From NCBI GenBank assembly GCA_009667805.1, contig CM019063.1, positions 405,424,959-405,488,958 on the forward strand: 64,000 nt of DNA, given 5' to 3'. Made by a program: the position numbers and the translations under genes. The stretch comes from Leptobrachium leishanense. Its lineage: Eukaryota > Chordata > Amphibia > Anura > Megophryidae. The notes beneath the pieces were generated by a model. It was not told where the DNA came from. It was given only the letters and a program-made list of their open reading frames with translations, and did no database searches. Shown here piece after piece: positions 59,456 through 64,000 of the stretch. Every line of letters starts with the position of its first letter. The first letter of the stretch is position 1.

Positions 59456-60504
59456 TGTCACGGAATGGCCCAACACCCTCAGCCAGGGGCGGTTCGTGGT
59501 GACGTGGTTTCTTCCATAGACTCTTAGGTGCCGTTGCACCCGCGGTGTTCCGCAAGTTATTTTATTTAGATGTGGTTTGGTGTGTGGTGTAAAAAGTGTC
59601 TCCGTATGTGTATTGCGAAATGTATGTAAATCCCTTTGTGTGCCTTGCTCGCCGCCATTTTCCCAGCGCCTCGTGGATCCGGTCGAGTCGATCGGATCGG
59701 AAAATGGCCGATTCGGACCATCCGGTCGAATCGTAAAATGGTCGATTCGGACCATCCGGTCCCGAATCGGCAACTCCCCGATTCGTACCGCCAATACGAA
59801 TCGGGTCCCGGGTGCCTCCTGCCAGCGAGGGCCAATGGGACTTGTGGGGGCGGGCAGGGATTCCCATTGTTCTGACTCTGTGGTATTGTTTATAAATATA
59901 TGTGGTGTGTAAAAATAAAGCCAGATTATCTAGTGCATTCAGCTCCGCCTGGTGTCCTTTATTTTCGGCCGTATTTCTGAGATCCAGCGCAGTCTTCAGA
60001 GTGCGGCAGATTGAGATCCGAACCGAACACCCTGTGCCTGCAGCTCGGATCAGGACAGAGGTGCACCAGACGGGCATCGACCGTAAGAATATTCAGCCAC
60101 GCTTCGGTTTCCGCATCCGATCCGAAGGCGCGGCGTGTCTCCCGCGCATCGGCCTATCGAGCGCCATTCTACCGGGTAAGATCCGAATAGTACCCGAAGG
60201 GAGTTCCGAACTCCATCCGAGGGGAATCCGATTCCCTCATCCGAACGGCCGTTCCGCAGATGTTTCATTCTCTAACAAGGTCAGTGAACCAGCTGCTCGA
60301 GACGCTGAGTGCCGTGTTGCTCAGTGGTCGGGCTGGTTTCACGCAGGGGTCCCCTCCACAGCCCGCTAACCCTTCCCCCAGGGTCACTCCAGGCCGCACG
60401 AGACGCCGAGTGCCGTGCCACTCGGTAGTCGGGCCAGCGGTAAGCGCAGTGGGGGTACGCAGATAGGAGCACACCCGCAGGCGGACAACACGCATTCCGC
60501 TACA
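59456..60504 (+). repeat. LTR 2 of the tandem Gypsy derivative
   Basis: It is 1049 bp, like LTR 1. The TATA box position reads GTGTAAAAA here, so the two LTRs differ in their core promoter. Confidence 0.9.
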
Positions 60505-60505
60505 C

Positions 60506-60848
60506 TGGTGGCAGTGGTGGGATCCGAACCCACGCCTCCAGAGAGACTGGAGCCTAAATGCGAACCTGGATGACATAGCCATCTATAGCCAGACCTGGGA
60601 GGAACACCTTGACCACGTAGGGACGGTCTTGGGCCGGATTAGGGACGCCAACCTGACTCTTAAGCCCGAGAAATGCAAGGTGGGGATGGCCGAAGTGCAG
60701 TACCTGGGCCACCGGGTGGGTTGCGGGATACAACGGCCAGAGCCCGCCAAGGTAGAAGCCATCCTAGACTGGCCCACCCCTGTGACCAAGACCCAGGTCC
60801 TCGCCTTCCTGGGCACCGCGGGGTACTACAGGAAGTTTGTACCCCATT
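60506..60848 (+). pseudogene. pol: Second primer site and truncated RT
   Basis: This repeats 58502-58848 (primer site with GCAGTGG for GCAGCGG, tRNA complement, then LDD box to KFVPHY) and stops at CCCCATTA, where the inverted-repeat element starts. After that element the RT does not resume, so the rest is deleted. Confidence 0.85.
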
Positions 60849-61773
60849 ATGATGGCACCTCGTGACCTCTTATAAGGGGGGTCAAGCCCAACCACATCGA
60901 ATCCCAGGTCAGTATACTTCAACGTGATGATGATTTCAGGCTGTTAAGCTTCAATAGAAAGAATGTTTCCTTTGTTATTCTGGTCTAACATATATATGAT
61001 CCGTGATGTTGCTGAATGATCTATGAGGACACAGTAATCATCGACGAAGCGATGTGAGCTGAAAATAACCATTTGGGAGAACAACATCTGAAACCGCAAT
61101 TGTGAACACAAGCCAGAACAAGTAGTGAACCGCATAAGATATGAACGACGCATGCGCAATTGAATCCAAGATGGATCGGAAGCAGGAATGAGGAAGAACG
61201 TTACCGGATGTACTGACTTTGGAACGTAAGCCGGAACGAACGATGAGCCGCAAGTCGCGAGATCGATCCAGGTGTAGGTGATTGTCATTAGTTTAAGCCT
61301 TTAAATAATGGATATTTTAATAGATGCACTACAGACTGAGGAAGACTGCAGTACAAGCAGGCGAAACGCGTCTCTGGAGACTGCATCCTTTTTATTTTCA
61401 AATTTTTATTAAAATTTTAAAAAAAAGATTTTTTAAAAAGATTTTATTTGTTGAATAAACGCCCATTTATTATTACTACACCTTGGAATCCATTATTTCC
61501 TGTTGGAGAGAGTGACCGTGGAGGATATAACCCGGGGGCGTCCTTATTACTATCATACTGAGCCACTTAGAGGAAGAGGCTCAGAAATTGTGAGTATATT
61601 TCCTATGGCCGATTACTATTACTTAAATGTGAATACAGATATTTGCGCAATGGAGGTTTCTTTCTATTGAAGCATAACAGCCTGAAATCACCATTACGTT
61701 GAAGTATACTGACCTGGGATTCAATGTGGTTGGGCTTGACCCCCCTTTAAGAGGTCACGAGGCGCCATCATTA
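60847..61773. mobile_element. Inverted-repeat element, possibly Penelope-related, with hammerhead-like motif
   Basis: The ends are TGATGGCACCTCGTGACC and GGTCACGAGGCGCCATCA. The inverted repeat extends about 110 bp (60850-60960 and 61668-61770). TTA lies on both sides, but because the Gypsy does not resume, this duplication is uncertain. On the minus strand 61080-60940 reads HRFVDDYCVLIDHSATS and MLDQNNKGN, reminiscent of a Penelope RT. The middle has a hammerhead-like motif. Penelope elements often carry inverted terminal repeats and hammerheads, so I favour that over a DNA transposon. Confidence 0.45.
61332..61376 (+). ncRNA. Hammerhead-ribozyme-like motif
   Basis: Stem I CAGA (61332-61335), core CTGAGGA (61336-61342), stem II with CTGC/GCAG (61346-61349 and 61357-61360), GAAA (61363-61366), stem III ACGCGT (61366-61371), C at the cleavage site (61372), stem I TCTG (61373-61376), complementary to CAGA. 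Beyond stem I, two more pairs form past one mismatch. The layout is the same as at 51755-51795, with different stem sequences that still pair. Confidence 0.6.
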
Positions 61774-62586
61774 GAGCCAATTGGGGCTCCTCCTTTGTGA
61801 GTTAGAATTTTATATCAAGATATACCACAGATTATTATGGTTATAGAGACAATATTGCACTATGTGTCTTTCTTTTTATATGTCATGTTATAGATCATAT
61901 ATGGTTTGATTAACAATCCAGAAAGTACGACCATCAGATAAGTGTGTTTCCATACGTTTGGCTCTATTGGGAATAGGTTATGCGCTCACACAGGGGTTTG
62001 TCACCCTATTGTTTTTAATTTGATTGTTAGTGTGTGGGGTGCACACAGGTGTTGGAGCAGCACACATTTAAAGGTATTGGTGGATTAAGTGCTAAGCGCC
62101 GTTTTTTCATTCACTTCTTTCCTACATTGGAGACTGTCGGAATTTACATTTGACCACGCTTCTGTTAAGAACATATTTCTTGAACTCCTGCCTAACCGCC
62201 GTTTTCGCATCAGTATAGTTAACTTGTTTTGGCTCAGTAAACACTTGGTCTCAAAATCATTTGATACTGAGTGGCACTTAGTGTTATTGTTCTGTCTATC
62301 CTCCCTGGCTGGGAGTGCTAGGGCTCGCAGTCCAGACTGCTTGCAAATCAAACAACTCAGAGGTCTGTCCAAAAGGATCCACATCACGGTTATCAGGGTT
62401 GAGCGCTATAGCGAACGTGACAAGAGTCTTTAGAGAAAAAAAAGTAGAATTTCTATGCGCCGTATCCGAGGGGTAAATCTATAAGCAAGTCCAGAAACAG
62501 TTCCATAAGTCTTGGGTTGGCAGCAGGCAAACATGGTCCAGATAGACAAGCCAGAAAGTCTAGGGGAAAGGTTTCAGGAAAACAAG
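61774..62586. other. Unassigned sequence
   Basis: I find no intact gene or TE ends here. A segment near 62308-62335 (CTCCCTGGCTGGGAGTGC) recurs at 25878-25905 in an LTR-like repeat, so part of this stretch may be an old LTR. Confidence 0.3.
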
Positions 62587-62768
62587 CTTTATTATTATTA
62601 TTATTATTATTGTCATCATTTATATAGCGCCAACAGTTACAATAACCAAGGGGAACGAGACACATATAAACAGACATATGATGGAAACAAGAGGTGTAGA
62701 GGGCCCTGCTCATAGGAGCTTACAGTCTAGAGGGATTGGGGTTGAGGAAGACCAGAGGAATTTTACTA
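62587..62768 (-). repeat. L2/Rex1-like LINE 3' end
   Basis: An ATT run, then TATATAGCGCCAACAGTTAC and GGAGCTTACAGTCTAGAGG. It matches the 3' end of the LINE at 31263-33295 in the same orientation. Confidence 0.7.
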
Positions 62769-62769
62769 G

Positions 62770-64000
62770 TGTAGCGCTGCTTTAAAGACTGTATTCTGGT
62801 GCATTGAATTATTGCTGCCACTAGAGGGAGACAGAGTGGAGACATTGTGGACTATGCTGGACAAAAACGAACTGCATCTCCCAGAAACATTTGCAAGGGG
62901 AAGAGGAAGGGGGGTGTGCTGGCCAGAAAAGAAATCAGCAGCCTCGTGCAAGGTATGGGCAGAGTGAGCAGAGCAGTGGAAGGTGGAGGACGCACGTCGG
63001 AGCTGTCAGGGATCGCAACCAACCCGGAGTGGAGACGCTGTCTTACTGGTGCTGGAGATTTGGACAGAAATCGTACTGTGACCCACCTACCCAGCGCTGA
63101 GAGATTTGGAGGACAAGCTGATTCCGACAGGACCCCGCATTAGGAGGCCGCACTGATCGATTGGGAGTGCAGGCGGCGGATCGATGGTTCCAGTTGCAGA
63201 GATTCGGCAAGCGGGGAGCAGATTCGTTGACACATCAGTCCCAGTACACAGTGGAGAAAGATCCTTTGGTCGAGACATCGAGTGCTGGACAGTTCGTTCG
63301 AGGGATGGGTGAGAGGCCTCCAGGCCCACAGTTCCGAAACAGAAACGCACGCTTGTTATTGCTTCAATTTACAGGGCCCCAACGGTGACTAGTCGAAGAT
63401 TGTTTTCTTTTCGTTCACTGGCCAGTCAAACACAGTACCCGGGTACCTTAGACCAGTGGTCCCCAACCCAGGCCCTCAGGGCCCACTAACAGGCCAGATT
63501 TTGCAGATCACCTTGGGGAAATGCAGACTGAATCCTGCAATCACTGAGCAGCAAATCATAACACCTGTGCTGTGCTTCAGATATCTGGCAAACCTGGCCT
63601 GTTAGTGGGCCCTGAGGGCCTGGGTTGGGGACCACTGCCTTAGACAACACACACACATATATATTTTGAGCTATTTTACGGGACTTACACTCTGGAACTG
63701 AGGGGGTTAATCGTTCTTTTCCGCCTCGTGTTTTTCCTGCCTGACGCATCCTGTAAATTCATTCAATGCGCATTTATTTTATGTGAAAGAGACAGGGGGG
63801 ATAGTGCGCTTACAAGTAGGGGAGGAGATCTATGAAGATCGCTATAGTAGCCTGATGGAGATATCTTCCCAATATCACCGATTGACCATAAACAAAAACC
63901 ATACAAACAGGCAGCGCGTCTTCACGTTCTCAAGGAAAATAAACACAGAGAGGAATGGAGGTAGAGGTATATACGTTGGTAAAGTGGTCACGGAATACCA
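62770..64000 (-). repeat. Reversed copy of the 20.4-kb LTR family, interrupted
   Basis: It opens TGTAGCGCTGC and then follows the reverse complement of 20447-21489 (AGAGGGAGACA, CTACTTTCCC-like region, CGACTAGTC, CTGGCCAGT, GGTACC). A hAT MITE (63454-63637) interrupts it, after which it continues (ACACACACA, then ACGGGACTTACACTC) towards the window end. Its far end is probably outside the window. Confidence 0.55.
63446..63645. mobile_element. Short palindromic hAT MITE (8-bp CCTTAGAC duplication)
   Basis: CCTTAGAC occurs at 63446-63453 and 63638-63645. The 184-bp unit begins CAGTGGTCCCCAACCCAGGC and ends with the mirror GCCTGGGTTGGGGACCACTG. The terminal repeats are about 44 bp and essentially perfect. 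CAGTGG-type ends with an 8-bp duplication mark a hAT-Charlie-like MITE. Confidence 0.9.

Larger units (their letters stand above)
57452..60848 (+). mobile_element. Deleted Gmr1-type Gypsy in tandem: LTR-internal-LTR-internal
   Basis: Two 1049-bp LTRs (57452-58500 and 59456-60504) differ at about a dozen positions. Each is followed by the same internal start: tRNA-Leu primer site, extended tRNA-like complement, then an abrupt entry into RT at the LDD box. The first internal region (58501-59455) runs to RNase H and a polypurine tract. The second (60505-60848) is cut short beside an inverted-repeat element. Gag, protease and integrase are missing from both at the same junction, so the deletion predates the tandem. 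RT is closest to the element at 35896-45859. Confidence 0.85.

Noticed and set aside
57558..60369. Duplicated ORFs of 111-201 codons at 57.5-58.4 and 59.5-60.4 kb
   Set aside because: They are fully inside the two LTR copies and arise from GATTCGG-type short repeats; they are identical because the LTRs are.
60847..61773. Simple Harbinger insertion with TTA duplication in the Gypsy
   Set aside because: The Gypsy RT does not resume after the right TTA, and the hammerhead and RT-like traces suggest a Penelope relation, so the TTA match may be chance.

Overview
The window reads as vertebrate nuclear DNA made almost entirely of transposable elements (TEs). I think it is from an amphibian, most likely a frog. 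The mixture supports this: Ty3/Gypsy elements of the Gmr1 type, a Penelope-like element, CR1, L2-like and L1/Tx1-like LINEs, an L2-tailed tRNA SINE, and many hAT-, Harbinger- and TTAA-type non-autonomous DNA transposons. The species assignment is an inference. I see no bacterial-style operons, no rRNA or functional tRNA genes, and no convincing host protein-coding exon. The one likely host feature is a CpG-rich, promoter-like stretch at about 11.1-12.0 kb.

1-12.5 kb: non-autonomous DNA transposons, several nested. The best case is a TTAA element (2689-5143) holding a second TTAA element (3466-5050), which in turn holds a TTA-flanked Harbinger-like MITE (3508-3938). Related copies elsewhere in the window show both sites empty. 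A tRNA-headed SINE (9126-9790) carries the same MITE family.

12.5-19.5 kb: a reversed CR1 LINE is split by a 5.45-kb Gmr1-type Gypsy element. Its LTRs (13603-14110 and 18548-19052) differ only by indels, it has a 4-bp GGTG target duplication, and its pol order is protease-integrase-reverse transcriptase-RNase H.

19.5-24.7 kb: a Penelope-like element is cut by a probable solo LTR, a hAT element carrying a minisatellite, and a TTAA element, the first two with short duplications and the third with TTAA.

24.7-35.9 kb: a reversed Gypsy gag-protease remnant is split by an ORF1-only L1 insertion with a 15-bp target duplication. It is followed by an L1 ORF2 remnant split by an L2-like LINE, itself split by a hairpin-rich repeat. 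An endogenous-retrovirus LTR end with a tRNA-Pro primer site closes this part.

35.9-50.9 kb: a reversed Gmr1-type element (35896-45859) whose integrase is interrupted by a complete non-autonomous LTR element (38638-42848). That element encodes a zinc-knuckle protein with four different 27-bp (9-residue) repeat arrays. A Gypsy with a PNMA-like gag follows, its gag split by a 5'-truncated CR1.

50.9-64 kb: a hAT element, hammerhead-ribozyme-like motifs, long palindromes (one a perfect 48-bp-arm hairpin), a second minisatellite, and an LTR-internal-LTR-internal Gypsy derivative. In that derivative the primer-binding site continues for about 50 bases as a complement of tRNA-Leu and is fused directly to reverse transcriptase. 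An inverted-repeat element and a reversed copy of the 20.4-kb LTR end the window.

The genes do not form a pathway. They are retroelement gag/pol genes at different stages of decay, and the clean target duplications give a relative order of insertion.
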